Assembly: GCA_015520895.1 (NCBI GenBank)
Contig: WAPH01000023.1
Coordinates: forward strand, 1-27,357
Source of the DNA: Nanobdellati archaeon
Lineage (GTDB): Archaea > EX4484-52 > JAADEF01
DNA: 27,357 nucleotides
Direction of reading: 5' to 3'
In this document: positions 5,112 through 12,744 of the stretch, one piece after another
Position numbering within the stretch: position 1 is the first letter of the stretch
Layout of the letters: each line of letters starts with the position of its first letter
Position numbers and translations under genes: made by a program
Notes under the pieces: model-generated
The model's input: only the letters and a program-made list of their open reading frames with translations
What the model was told of the DNA's origin: nothing
The model's database searches: none

Positions 5112-7196
5112 TTAAAATTCTGCTGCTATGCTTTCTATTATCCCAGAGAACATAGTAGATACTAGAATAAAAGATATTATGTAAATAATAGTACCTATAA
5201 TAACTACTTTCCACGTTTCTGCTTTTTCTTTAATCTCATCAAAACCCCAATTAATTCTACTAATGAATATTCCCAATAACACTAACATTTCAACTACATA
5301 AATACCGATAATTAATTGAGTAATTGGAGCAGGAACTGCGTTTTCAACACTAAATATAAAATTACCTCCTATCCCTACTGCCACTTCGTTACCTCCTTGT
5401 AAAGTAAGTTGTTGTTGTAATTGCGCATACATTCCTGACATTTTTAATAAAAGAAGAAGTATAAGTTTACTTACACCTACTATTACCCCTCCAATAATAG
5501 GTATTAAAACATATGCATTAAATTTCATACTTGAAAGGGTAGAGCTAAGTAAATCGTTAATTTTTTCTTGTGTGGTTCTTATGCTTCTTAAATATCTTGA
5601 TATAGTTATCATGGTTAGTGCTGCGGCTTCACTACCTTTGTTTATCGCTTCGCTTACTATATTCATAATACTGCTGATTAAGGATGAAGGATAGAATTTT
5701 ATAGCACCTCTTTGCTTATTAAAAATAGCTTCTTTAAAATTCATTCCATGAAGAGACATATTTTCCATAATGATGTTAAAAAAATTAGCGATCCTTAGAC
5801 CTCTCATATCTGCTGAGCTTTTTTCTAAAGCTTTCTCAATTGGTAGATTACTTGCTGTTGCGTTTCCTAATGCAAATAGTGCTTCTTCAAACTCTTTCTC
5901 TACCTGTTCTATATTTTCCCTAATTTTTATTTTTTGAAATACGTCTAAATAGAATTTGGCTGCAATTATTAGTGCTAAAACAAGAACGATTAATACTGAT
6001 ATAAAAGTTGTAAAATTAGAGTTTTTATCTAGTATATAGAATTGCCAGAATATAAGAAGTAGTAAAAAAAGTAGGGTCCCTCCAATACTGAAAACTACCA
6101 GATTTGTAGATATTTCTTTACCTTTATAAAAGAATTTATGTGGTTTTGGTAGTGAGGGGTGCATACTAATATCTACTTTTCCTAGAGTTGAAGGTCTTTT
6201 TTCCAATGTTTGTGTTATAAAAAACCAGAGAATTATAGGAAGCATAACGTCATAAAAGAGGAAGAGATAAAATGTTAGATTAGTGAGTTTTTCACTAAGC
6301 ATAATAGTTAGAATAGGCAGCACTACCATACCTAATACAGGCAATAAAATACCTATTACATGTATTACTTGCACAGGTAATTCTAATGCTCTGCTATAAC
6401 CTTTCATTCGTTCATCAGAAGAAACAAGTATAACATCTAAAGCTTTGTCTAATATAGCTTCTTTTCTTTCATAACTACTTTCAACTAAAGCTTCTTTTAT
6501 AAGATAAATGGCTTGAGTGAATTCTTTTAGATAGTCTCTCCATTGTTCTCCGTAGTGTGCTAAAGCTTCATCAATAGTTTTATATTCCCCTATTTCGACT
6601 TTCCACAATAACTCTTTAAGATCATCAGCTATTTTCCCTTTCATATGTTGAGATGCATATCTTACAGCTCCTTCTAAATTACCTGAATTACGAAGATACA
6701 TTATCATATATAAAGTAGCCATCATTAAGTCACTACCGTATTTTACACGATTAATGGCTGATTTTATTGAAGGATATCTGTATATGTAGTAAGCAAAAGG
6801 CATACCTAGAAGAAGCGGAAGGTGTTTTACAACTAAAGGTATGTTTTTAAAAGGTAAGAAAGAAAATATTAAGTAAAAAATACCCCATAACCCTAAAGTT
6901 AGTCCTATAACCAACACAAAACTATTAAGAACGTCATCTTCTTTAATGTTTAGATTAGCGAATAGAATATCTTTATGTAATTTTTTTCTATCTTTTTCGG
7001 ATAATTTTAATCCCAATATTCGAGAAAAATGACATAATTTTTCATACCAATTTTTAGGTTTATTCATTTCTTCTCTTTCTTTTATAAATCTCTGATATTC
7101 TCTCGAGGAAAACATTGGTTTTTCTTGTTCTTCTTTTGTTATTACTTCTCCATAGGATTTTAATAGCTCATCGATTTTTTCTTTATTTAACTCCAC
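5112..7196 (-). CDS. Type IV pilus/archaellum-like assembly platform protein (TadC/FlaJ-like, two T2SSF domains)
   Basis: Inner-membrane platform of an archaeal type IV pilus-like machine; it partners the ATPase encoded just upstream. The 694 aa show a basic cytoplasmic N-terminus and about nine hydrophobic helices (roughly 92-113, 122-138, 276-300, 308-328, 365-388, 397-416, 561-584, 621-645, 661-682). Two cytoplasmic helical regions of T2SSF type lie at about 150-270 and 435-555, each followed by membrane helices. The second has the typical ALFALGNATASNLPIEKALE start. The start is GTG 7196, overlapping the ATPase stop by ten bases, with GAGGT nine bases upstream; this is classic translational coupling. 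Which filament it builds cannot be told from sequence alone. Confidence 0.88.
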   Translation of the reverse strand: MELNKEKIDELLKSYGEVITKEEQEKPMFSSREYQRFIKEREEMNKPKNWYEKLCHFSRILGLKLSEKDRKKLHKDILFANLNIKEDDVLNSFVLVIGLTLGLWGIFYLIFSFLPFKNIPLVVKHLPLLLGMPFAYYIYRYPSIKSAINRVKYGSDLMMATLYMIMYLRNSGNLEGAVRYASQHMKGKIADDLKELLWKVEIGEYKTIDEALAHYGEQWRDYLKEFTQAIYLIKEALVESSYERKEAILDKALDVILVSSDERMKGYSRALELPVQVIHVIGILLPVLGMVVLPILTIMLSEKLTNLTFYLFLFYDVMLPIILWFFITQTLEKRPSTLGKVDISMHPSLPKPHKFFYKGKEISTNLVVFSIGGTLLFLLLLIFWQFYILDKNSNFTTFISVLIVLVLALIIAAKFYLDVFQKIKIRENIEQVEKEFEEALFALGNATASNLPIEKALEKSSADMRGLRIANFFNIIMENMSLHGMNFKEAIFNKQRGAIKFYPSSLISSIMNIVSEAINKGSEAAALTMITISRYLRSIRTTQEKINDLLSSTLSSMKFNAYVLIPIIGGVIVGVSKLILLLLLKMSGMYAQLQQQLTLQGGNEVAVGIGGNFIFSVENAVPAPITQLIIGIYVVEMLVLLGIFISRINWGFDEIKEKAETWKVVIIGTIIYIISFILVSTMFSGIIESIAAEF

Positions 7197-9457
7197 CTTA
7201 ATCTAACCTCTTTGTTTACCCAATCTTTCCATAAATTATAAACTCTATTATAATCTAATTCTCCATGCTCTTCCATTACTTCTTCAACGAACACGTGGAA
7301 TTTTTCGTTAGATGCAACAACAAAATCTGCTTCTAATATTTCATTGTTATTCGTTTTGTTACTAAGATTAACTAAATACTCTTTCATTTTTGCTCTTAGA
7401 AGTATGTTGTCCCATACAGCTTCCCAGTCATTATGGAATTGTTTTACTCTTTTAGCAATTTCATTTAGTATAAAACTTTCCCCATTAAGTAGTGTTTCAG
7501 TAGGTTCTAAATCATCTTTTTTAGCGTTATAGTCCATTAGTTTAACAAATCCTTTTTCTTTTAGAGGGTCATTATCCCATTCTTTTCTTACTTCTGTGAT
7601 TTCTACCACTCTTCTAAACATCTTCATCCCGTCTGCTGACTTTATTTTATTAGCAATAATGATGATATCTGTTGCTTTAAAACTCGTTTTTGGTACTCCT
7701 AAATCATTCACTACTCTATCAAATACACCATAGGGAGAATCACCATGAATAGTTCCTGCAACCACATTGGCTAGAGCCCCTATCCTCATGGATTCGTAAA
7801 GGGCTTTGGCTTCTACGCTTCTTACCTCTCCTACTATCAAACAACTATCTCCTAATCTAAGAGATGTTCTTATAGCTTCGTCTGCAGGCATTTCATTTTG
7901 AGATTGGCTTAGTGCAGATCTTGCTTTTAATCTTTCAATGTTATACCCTAGATTTATGTAATACTCCAAAGGTAATTCTAGAGTATCTTCTACACTTACA
8001 ATTCTATATTTTCTCATTATTTCTGAGATTAGAGATCCTAAAAGCGACGATTTTCCTGTTCCTCGCGTACCTGCTATTAATATAGTTCTTGCTCCATCCA
8101 CTATAAAACTTATAAGTCCTGCTGCTAAGGGATTAAGCATTCTATGTTTTATAAAGAGTGGTAAGGTCCATGGTCTGTCTCTATGTCTTCTAAACGCAAA
8201 TGCTAACCCATCTGGTGATAAATTTCGAGTGATAGCAGCTATTCTTGCACGTGCACCTCTTACTTCTATTTCTGTATCTAATACAGGAGAGCTTTCGTCT
8301 AATGGTCGGCCAGATTCTATTCTAAATCGAGTTGCCCATGCTTCTACATCTTCGTAAGTTGGTACAAGGTTTGTTTCGCATTCTCCATATACTCCGTGAT
8401 TAACAAAAATAGGGTTCTTTCCCACAGGCGCATTGATATAGAAATCCTGAATATTCTCGTCTTGTAAAAGCAGTTCTATTATTCCGTAACCTGCTGTGTA
8501 TCTTACTAGTATCTTCGATAATAGCGTTAATTCTTGCGATTTAATAGGATATTGCATTCTTTCTGCTATTTCTAATATCAAATCTCGTCCTATATTGTAA
8601 AAAACTTCTCTCATTCTTTCAGGATCAGCGAAATCACTTTTTTTGGGCTTGTGTTCTGAAAGATACCTTCTAGCAACATCTAATATCTCGTACAATTTTT
8701 CGTTTAGATTGAATTCTGCAGGTATAATATGATAAAAAAATAAAGCTTTGTCTTTTAATTTGTATATTTCTACTTTTCCGTCTTCTATTTCGTACTCATT
8801 AACTTTCTCTCCATTTTGCGGAGGTAGTATGCTATAACGAGTGAGCATAAAATTTGGTCTAATGATAGGGTGAAATAGCTCTCTATAAATACTTCTATCT
8901 CCTATTTTATACCCTATAAGTTTGTCTTTTATCGAATTAATTAATTTAGTTCCTTCTAATGCTTTTTGCAAAGGTAAAAGAGCATAATTTAAATAATGTG
9001 CTATGCTTTTTTTTAATTTATCCTCCGTAGTAACTTTATAAATTGCTTTTTGTTTTATTATTTCATGAGACAGCTCTACATATGCGCCGATAGGATCTCT
9101 TCTTAAATCACTTAACATAATTTTTTGAAGAAAGCCCAATCTTGACTCTACTTTCTCATCTTTAAAAGGTGTTACTTTATCTAAACTTATAATTCTCTCT
9201 ATTTTAACAAATTTGTGAAGAAGATGTGCAATTTCTTTCAATAGCATGACTTGATCATAATCATAAATGAAATCTCTTGATTGTCTTAATACTATTGTTG
9301 TGGCTTTTGGGTATTGCATAAGTGCATCTATTGCTATGCTCATCCATATTTCATAGTCTTCTAACGATGCAGGAAATAAATGTTTCGTACAATCTATTAA
9401 TATAGTATTTGTTTGCGGGTTGTACGAGATTAAAGATTGCCGTGTTTGCTCAACCAT
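7187..9457 (-). CDS. Type II/IV secretion ATPase (TadA/FlaI/VirB11-like) with long N-terminal region
   Basis: Cytoplasmic hexameric motor expected to drive pilin assembly. Landmarks are Walker A GTRGTGKSS (K469), the acidic VSVEDTLELPL box, the Walker B region LIVGEVRS (E544) and the His-box region GTIHGDSPYGVFDRVV. FlaI-type enzymes are usually near 500-550 aa. This one has 756, mostly because about 240 residues precede the usual N-terminal domain and about 100 follow the ATPase core. The N-terminal part looks soluble and mixed alpha/beta and matches nothing I recognise. A TATA-like box at 9481-9490 lies 28 bases before ATG 9457, so the mRNA may be leaderless. The downstream platform gene overlaps. 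Confidence 0.93.
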   Translation of the reverse strand: MVEQTRQSLISYNPQTNTILIDCTKHLFPASLEDYEIWMSIAIDALMQYPKATTIVLRQSRDFIYDYDQVMLLKEIAHLLHKFVKIERIISLDKVTPFKDEKVESRLGFLQKIMLSDLRRDPIGAYVELSHEIIKQKAIYKVTTEDKLKKSIAHYLNYALLPLQKALEGTKLINSIKDKLIGYKIGDRSIYRELFHPIIRPNFMLTRYSILPPQNGEKVNEYEIEDGKVEIYKLKDKALFFYHIIPAEFNLNEKLYEILDVARRYLSEHKPKKSDFADPERMREVFYNIGRDLILEIAERMQYPIKSQELTLLSKILVRYTAGYGIIELLLQDENIQDFYINAPVGKNPIFVNHGVYGECETNLVPTYEDVEAWATRFRIESGRPLDESSPVLDTEIEVRGARARIAAITRNLSPDGLAFAFRRHRDRPWTLPLFIKHRMLNPLAAGLISFIVDGARTILIAGTRGTGKSSLLGSLISEIMRKYRIVSVEDTLELPLEYYINLGYNIERLKARSALSQSQNEMPADEAIRTSLRLGDSCLIVGEVRSVEAKALYESMRIGALANVVAGTIHGDSPYGVFDRVVNDLGVPKTSFKATDIIIIANKIKSADGMKMFRRVVEITEVRKEWDNDPLKEKGFVKLMDYNAKKDDLEPTETLLNGESFILNEIAKRVKQFHNDWEAVWDNILLRAKMKEYLVNLSNKTNNNEILEADFVVASNEKFHVFVEEVMEEHGELDYNRVYNLWKDWVNKEVRLRWS

Positions 9458-9460
9458 AAA

Positions 9461-9490
9461 CTATATATTGTTTGGGTGATTATATAAATA
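9461..9490. promoter_or_regulatory. Interlocked divergent TATA-like boxes for small pilin (+) and ATPase (-)
   Basis: CTATATATTG (9461-9470) is centred 28 bases before ATG 9493 on the plus strand. TATATAAATA (9481-9490) is centred 28 bases before ATG 9457 on the minus strand. Each box therefore lies inside the region that the opposite initiation complex would cover. Both genes would be leaderless or nearly so. Confidence 0.5.
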
Positions 9491-9492
9491 TT

Positions 9493-9720
9493 ATGACTTC
9501 AAAAGGCATGTCTTCTGCTATTAGAATTATAGTTACTATTATAGTATTATTGGTAGTGGCTTTAGCTTTGTTAGTTGCAGTAACTGGCAGTGTAGGCGAT
9601 TTAACTTCTAAAACGAAGGAGGTAGTTAATAAAATTTTAGGTGGAAGTAAAGATAATGAAGGTTCTACTTTTGATAACGGAGAAATAAACAATTTAATAA
9701 ATGATATTAAAAATAATTGA
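9493..9720 (+). CDS. Small type IV pilin-like protein, 75 aa
   Basis: The N-terminus MTSKGMSSAIRIIVTIIVLL has the class III signal layout of archaeal pilins: a short charged leader ending KG, then a 22-residue hydrophobic helix (about 9-31). The mature part is a short polar, Gly/Asn/Asp-rich tail of about 40 residues. The frame can be extended seven codons to a TTG at 9472, but I chose ATG 9493 because the KG site then sits after a normal five-residue leader and the TATA box is 28 bases away. It lies on the opposite strand between the ATPase and the pilin cluster, so it may be a major subunit with separate control. A generic single-TM protein is the alternative. Confidence 0.68.
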   Translation: MTSKGMSSAIRIIVTIIVLLVVALALLVAVTGSVGDLTSKTKEVVNKILGGSKDNEGSTFDNGEINNLINDIKNN

Positions 9721-9745
9721 TATTAAAAATAATGTAGATCAATTT

Positions 9746-10366
9746 TTAATCTTCTGTACTACCTATAATGGTTATGAGTGTTATTAAAAATACGATTACT
9801 AAAAATACTCCTAAATATTGCGGATTTATAAATACCCAAAATATGTCAAAGACTCTACCAATTGTATTGTAAAATAAAACTAACACTACTAAAAATACTA
9901 TTACTAATACAGCCCATGCTATGCCTGATAACTCTTTTACATACCTTATATCATTACCTTCTTTTTTTTCTTTCTCTGTATAAAATAGATCCCATAGAGG
10001 TACTCCAAAAGCTGACATGGCTATTGGAATTAGCATAAGAAATAATACAAAAGCACCCCACTGAGTTAATAGTTCTGCTAATAAATTACCAATTGTGCGA
10101 GAAGGTGGATAATAATACATGATCAAGAATGCCATGGACATAGAAATTATCAGATTTATTTTTCTGCTGTCTTTTTGTGATGATGTAACTGGTCTATTAG
10201 CTTTATCACTTTGTGATGAAGCAATATTAGTTCCTTTGCCGAAAAGATCTACTCTTTCTAATAAACCGAATATTATTGCGAAATAAAGCATAAAAGGTAA
10301 TAAATAATCAAAGAATCCTACTCTTTCTGCAACTTCCAAAAACTCTCCGAAATAAGTGTATGCCAC
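9746..10366 (-). CDS. Four-TM membrane protein of the pilin operon, unknown
   Basis: An integral membrane protein of about 206 aa with four to five hydrophobic helices: near residues 17-36, 72-88, 99-118, 147-167 and 178-202. A polar, Ser/Gln-rich cytoplasmic or external loop lies at about 43-66. The longer frame begins at GTG 10375. I prefer GTG 10366 because AAGGTGAT then sits five bases upstream, the normal spacing. It is the last gene of the run after two pilins (ten-base gap to the second pilin), which suggests a role in filament assembly or anchoring. No family is recognised, and the role is inferred from position only. Confidence 0.78.
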   Translation of the reverse strand: MAYTYFGEFLEVAERVGFFDYLLPFMLYFAIIFGLLERVDLFGKGTNIASSQSDKANRPVTSSQKDSRKINLIISMSMAFLIMYYYPPSRTIGNLLAELLTQWGAFVLFLMLIPIAMSAFGVPLWDLFYTEKEKKEGNDIRYVKELSGIAWAVLVIVFLVVLVLFYNTIGRVFDIFWVFINPQYLGVFLVIVFLITLITIIGSTED

Positions 10367-10376
10367 TTTAATCACC

Positions 10377-10826
10377 TTATTGTTGTATGTATTCGGCAGG
10401 TATGCTAATAGAACCGCAATCTTTGAGGATTATTTTTATTTCTTCTATAGGGTAAGGCGTATTAACTTTAAAATCAAAATATTTTTTATCTCCTTTTTCT
10501 AAATACATTGACATATTCGCTTCATATGCATATCCTTTAATGTTATAAACTTTAGCCTTTGTTATATATGCATCTTCCTCTCCTACGTTCTCTAAATACA
10601 TCGTTGTTACATTTTCTGCTGTAATGTTAAATGTGACATTTTCGAAGTTAATTGCTATGTTACTACAGTAATCTGCGGTTTTAATACTTTCCTCGGATTC
10701 GTCTACTTTCTCTTTTACTAACCCCGAATACCAATGAGCGTAAAGTAATCCTATACCTACAGTAATAACTACAAGTAAAACAGCACTAATAAATATGCTT
10801 GCACCTTTGCGATAATTATAATGCAC
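10377..10826 (-). CDS. Type IV pilin-like protein, 149 aa
   Basis: Prepilin with leader MHYNYRKG and a predicted cleavage between G8 and A9, followed by the hydrophobic helix ASIFISAVLLVVITVGIG. The mature globular part is beta-rich and has several N-glycosylation sequons (NVTF, NITA, NVTT, NMSM). Two cysteines (C54, C137) could form a disulfide. GTG 10826 is used as start: AGGTGA lies five bases upstream and the codon abuts the stop of the previous pilin. A likely minor or partner pilin of the preceding gene, processed by the peptidase at 21748. Confidence 0.85.
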   Translation of the reverse strand: MHYNYRKGASIFISAVLLVVITVGIGLLYAHWYSGLVKEKVDESEESIKTADYCSNIAINFENVTFNITAENVTTMYLENVGEEDAYITKAKVYNIKGYAYEANMSMYLEKGDKKYFDFKVNTPYPIEEIKIILKDCGSISIPAEYIQQ

Positions 10827-11363
10827 TTATTTCACCTGTATTATGGTGCTTATAGGCGTATCTAATTTGTTCCACCCGCCATATGGTTTTATTATTCTTG
10901 CAGTTATTCCTGAACACGATGTATAAAACACTACTTTGTCTAAATCGTTCTCATTAGTTATGCCTAATTTTTGTGCTAAGGATGTTATGTTTATATCTAC
11001 GTATTTACTTTCATCTTTCTTTAAGTTAATGATTTCCTCAAGTGGTCTAGGAGTTGTGGAATCTCCATATCGATTAAATATTTGAATTTGTTCAATATCC
11101 ACCTCGCTTAATCCGTTATTAACTATGTACGCTTCAAAAATATGATTGTTGTTCCATGATGCATTATAACTTGCAAATTCAGGTCTTATTTCTAAGTTAA
11201 CATAACTACATTCTATCTTCCTTTCGCTTTCCTCAGCAACTGTTTGTTGTTTGTCTGTAAATCCTTTAATCCATACTGTAAGAAGAGCAGCCACTGTCAT
11301 TGTAAATGCTATTAATAATACAGCTGCCACTAACGGAGACAATCCTTTCCTTTTATTGATCAT
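10827..11363 (-). CDS. Archaeal type IV pilin (LSPLVAAVLL N-terminus), 178 aa
   Basis: The first gene of the pilin operon. Leader MINKRKG is followed by LSPLVAAVLLIAFTMTVAAL, the classic archaeal pilin N-terminus (LSP...AVLL...A), with cleavage expected between G7 and L8. The mature part is mostly beta-rich with sequons (NASW, NITS) and two cysteines (about C48 and C148). An upstream in-frame GTG at 11372 is part of the ribosome-binding site GGTGAG itself, so I placed the start at ATG 11363. The next pilin begins directly after its stop. Confidence 0.9.
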   Translation of the reverse strand: MINKRKGLSPLVAAVLLIAFTMTVAALLTVWIKGFTDKQQTVAEESERKIECSYVNLEIRPEFASYNASWNNNHIFEAYIVNNGLSEVDIEQIQIFNRYGDSTTPRPLEEIINLKKDESKYVDINITSLAQKLGITNENDLDKVVFYTSCSGITARIIKPYGGWNKLDTPISTIIQVK

Positions 11364-11381
11364 ATTTCTCACCTAAACGTA

Positions 11382-11418
11382 TTATAAATATTTATTGGAA
11401 CTTAACATATATATAATT
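11382..11418. promoter_or_regulatory. Two interlocked TATA-like boxes between pilin operon (-) and HerA-like ATPase (+)
   Basis: TTATAAATATT (11382-11392) lies about 30 bases before ATG 11420 and would give a leaderless plus mRNA. The box at 11407-11418 (minus AATTATATATAT) would start the pilin transcript near 11387, giving a leader of about 24 nt that includes the GGTGAG site. As at 9461-9490, each box lies within the other promoter's start region. Confidence 0.42.
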
Positions 11419-11419
11419 T

Positions 11420-12706
11420 ATGACTTTACGAGACATTATTGTTGGAAGAACTCCTGAGGATCTAGAACTTTTCGGTGAAAAAGGTACAGGATATATTGGA
11501 AACCATTATGTAGGTTCTAAAAAAGAGGCTCATTTGGCTAATAAAATAAAAATAGATTTTCTACGTCCTCATTTAATAGGTATTTTTGGGAAAAGAGGGA
11601 CAGGTAAAAGCTATACTTTAGGTATAATAGCTGAGGAGTTAATGGAATTGGAAGAAAATATAAGGAAGAATATAGGTGTTTTACTTATTGATACTATGGG
11701 CATTTACTGGTCTATGAAGTTGCCTAATAAAAAGGATAGAAAACTGCTAACTGAATGGGGTCTTGAACCGAAAGGTTATTCTATTAATTTAATAATCCCT
11801 CAAGGTTTGGAGAAAAAATATACTGAAATGGGGGTAGAATACAACCAAGTTTTTAGTATTACTCCTAAGGAAATAAGTTTTGAAGAATGGTGTTATATTT
11901 TGAATTTTGATCAGAACAGTGAATATGCTCTTATACTTAATAAAGTTTTAGATGTGTTAAAGGAGGAGGTTTATAGTATTGATACTATGATAAATAAAGT
12001 AGAAGAACTGTTTGAGAACGAGAAAGAAGCAAATATAGTTAAAGCAAAGTTAGAAATGATAAAACAGTGGGACTTATTTAGCGAGGATTCTTCTTCTCTA
12101 AGAAAACTTGTTATTCCCGGGAAAATAAATATTTTGGATATTAGTCAATTAGGACTTGAGTTAGGCGGATGGGGAACCCGAAGTTTAATTGTAGGCATAT
12201 TGGCACGAAAACTTTTAATGTATAGAATAGAGAGTAGAAAAATAGAAGAACAAGAAAAAATATATGAAGAAAATATTAGAGACAAATATGCCGATTATGT
12301 ACCTATAACTTGGTTATTAATAGATGAAGCTCATCAATTTTTACCTGCTTTGGGGGAAAACGCTGCCACCACACCTTTACTCCAGATAATTAAGATAGGA
12401 AGAGAACCTGGTGTTAGTTTGGTACTTGCAACACAAATGCCTTATAAACTTCATTCAGAAGCAATATCTCAAGCAGATTTAGTTATATCTCATAGATTAA
12501 CAGCTAAGAAAGACATAATTGCTTTATCCGAGATAATGCAAACTTATCAAAAGTATGATTTAGCAGATTATTTTGATGCTATGCCGCGAGAAAAAGGTTC
12601 TGCTCTTATTATGGATGATAACTCGGAGCGTATTTATGAAATAAAGATGAGACCTCGTAGGAGTTGGCATGCAGGAGAAAGTGCTATTGCTATAGAAGAA
12701 TACTAA
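11420..12706 (+). CDS. HerA/FtsK-superfamily ATPase (DUF87-type), 428 aa
   Basis: P-loop motor of the HerA-FtsK group, whose members pump DNA or protein through a hexameric ring. Walker A is GKRGTGKSYT (K63) and Walker B is WLLIDEAHQF (D302, E303). The sensor-like ATQMPYKL follows about 40 residues later, and a conserved RLTAKKDI stretch after that. A helical insertion lies at about 150-220. The N-terminus before the P-loop is only about 55 residues, shorter than in classical HerA, so a full HAS-barrel is not evident. No NurA nuclease is next to it. It diverges from the pilin operon and precedes pyrG. DNA processing, DNA transfer, or a role beside the pilus are all possible. Confidence 0.85.
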   Translation: MTLRDIIVGRTPEDLELFGEKGTGYIGNHYVGSKKEAHLANKIKIDFLRPHLIGIFGKRGTGKSYTLGIIAEELMELEENIRKNIGVLLIDTMGIYWSMKLPNKKDRKLLTEWGLEPKGYSINLIIPQGLEKKYTEMGVEYNQVFSITPKEISFEEWCYILNFDQNSEYALILNKVLDVLKEEVYSIDTMINKVEELFENEKEANIVKAKLEMIKQWDLFSEDSSSLRKLVIPGKINILDISQLGLELGGWGTRSLIVGILARKLLMYRIESRKIEEQEKIYEENIRDKYADYVPITWLLIDEAHQFLPALGENAATTPLLQIIKIGREPGVSLVLATQMPYKLHSEAISQADLVISHRLTAKKDIIALSEIMQTYQKYDLADYFDAMPREKGSALIMDDNSERIYEIKMRPRRSWHAGESAIAIEEY

Positions 12707-12715
12707 TTACAAAAA

Positions 12716-12724
12716 AATTTAAAG
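12716..12724 (+). promoter_or_regulatory. TATA-like box for pyrG
   Basis: AATTTAAAG lies in the 38-base gap after the HerA-like gene and is centred about 26 bases before ATG 12745. This supports that ATG over the earlier frame opening at 12664 and predicts a leaderless mRNA. Confidence 0.45.
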
Positions 12725-12744
12725 TTTTTTATCCATTACTTTCT

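Noticed and set aside
9480..9692. 70-codon minus frame opposite the small pilin-like gene
   Set aside because: Shadow of the plus-strand gene; no ribosome-binding site and low-complexity composition.
12664..12744. N-terminal extension of CTP synthase overlapping the HerA-like gene
   Set aside because: The residues are Cys/Arg/Tyr-rich and unlike the family, and a TATA box sits 26 bases before ATG 12745.
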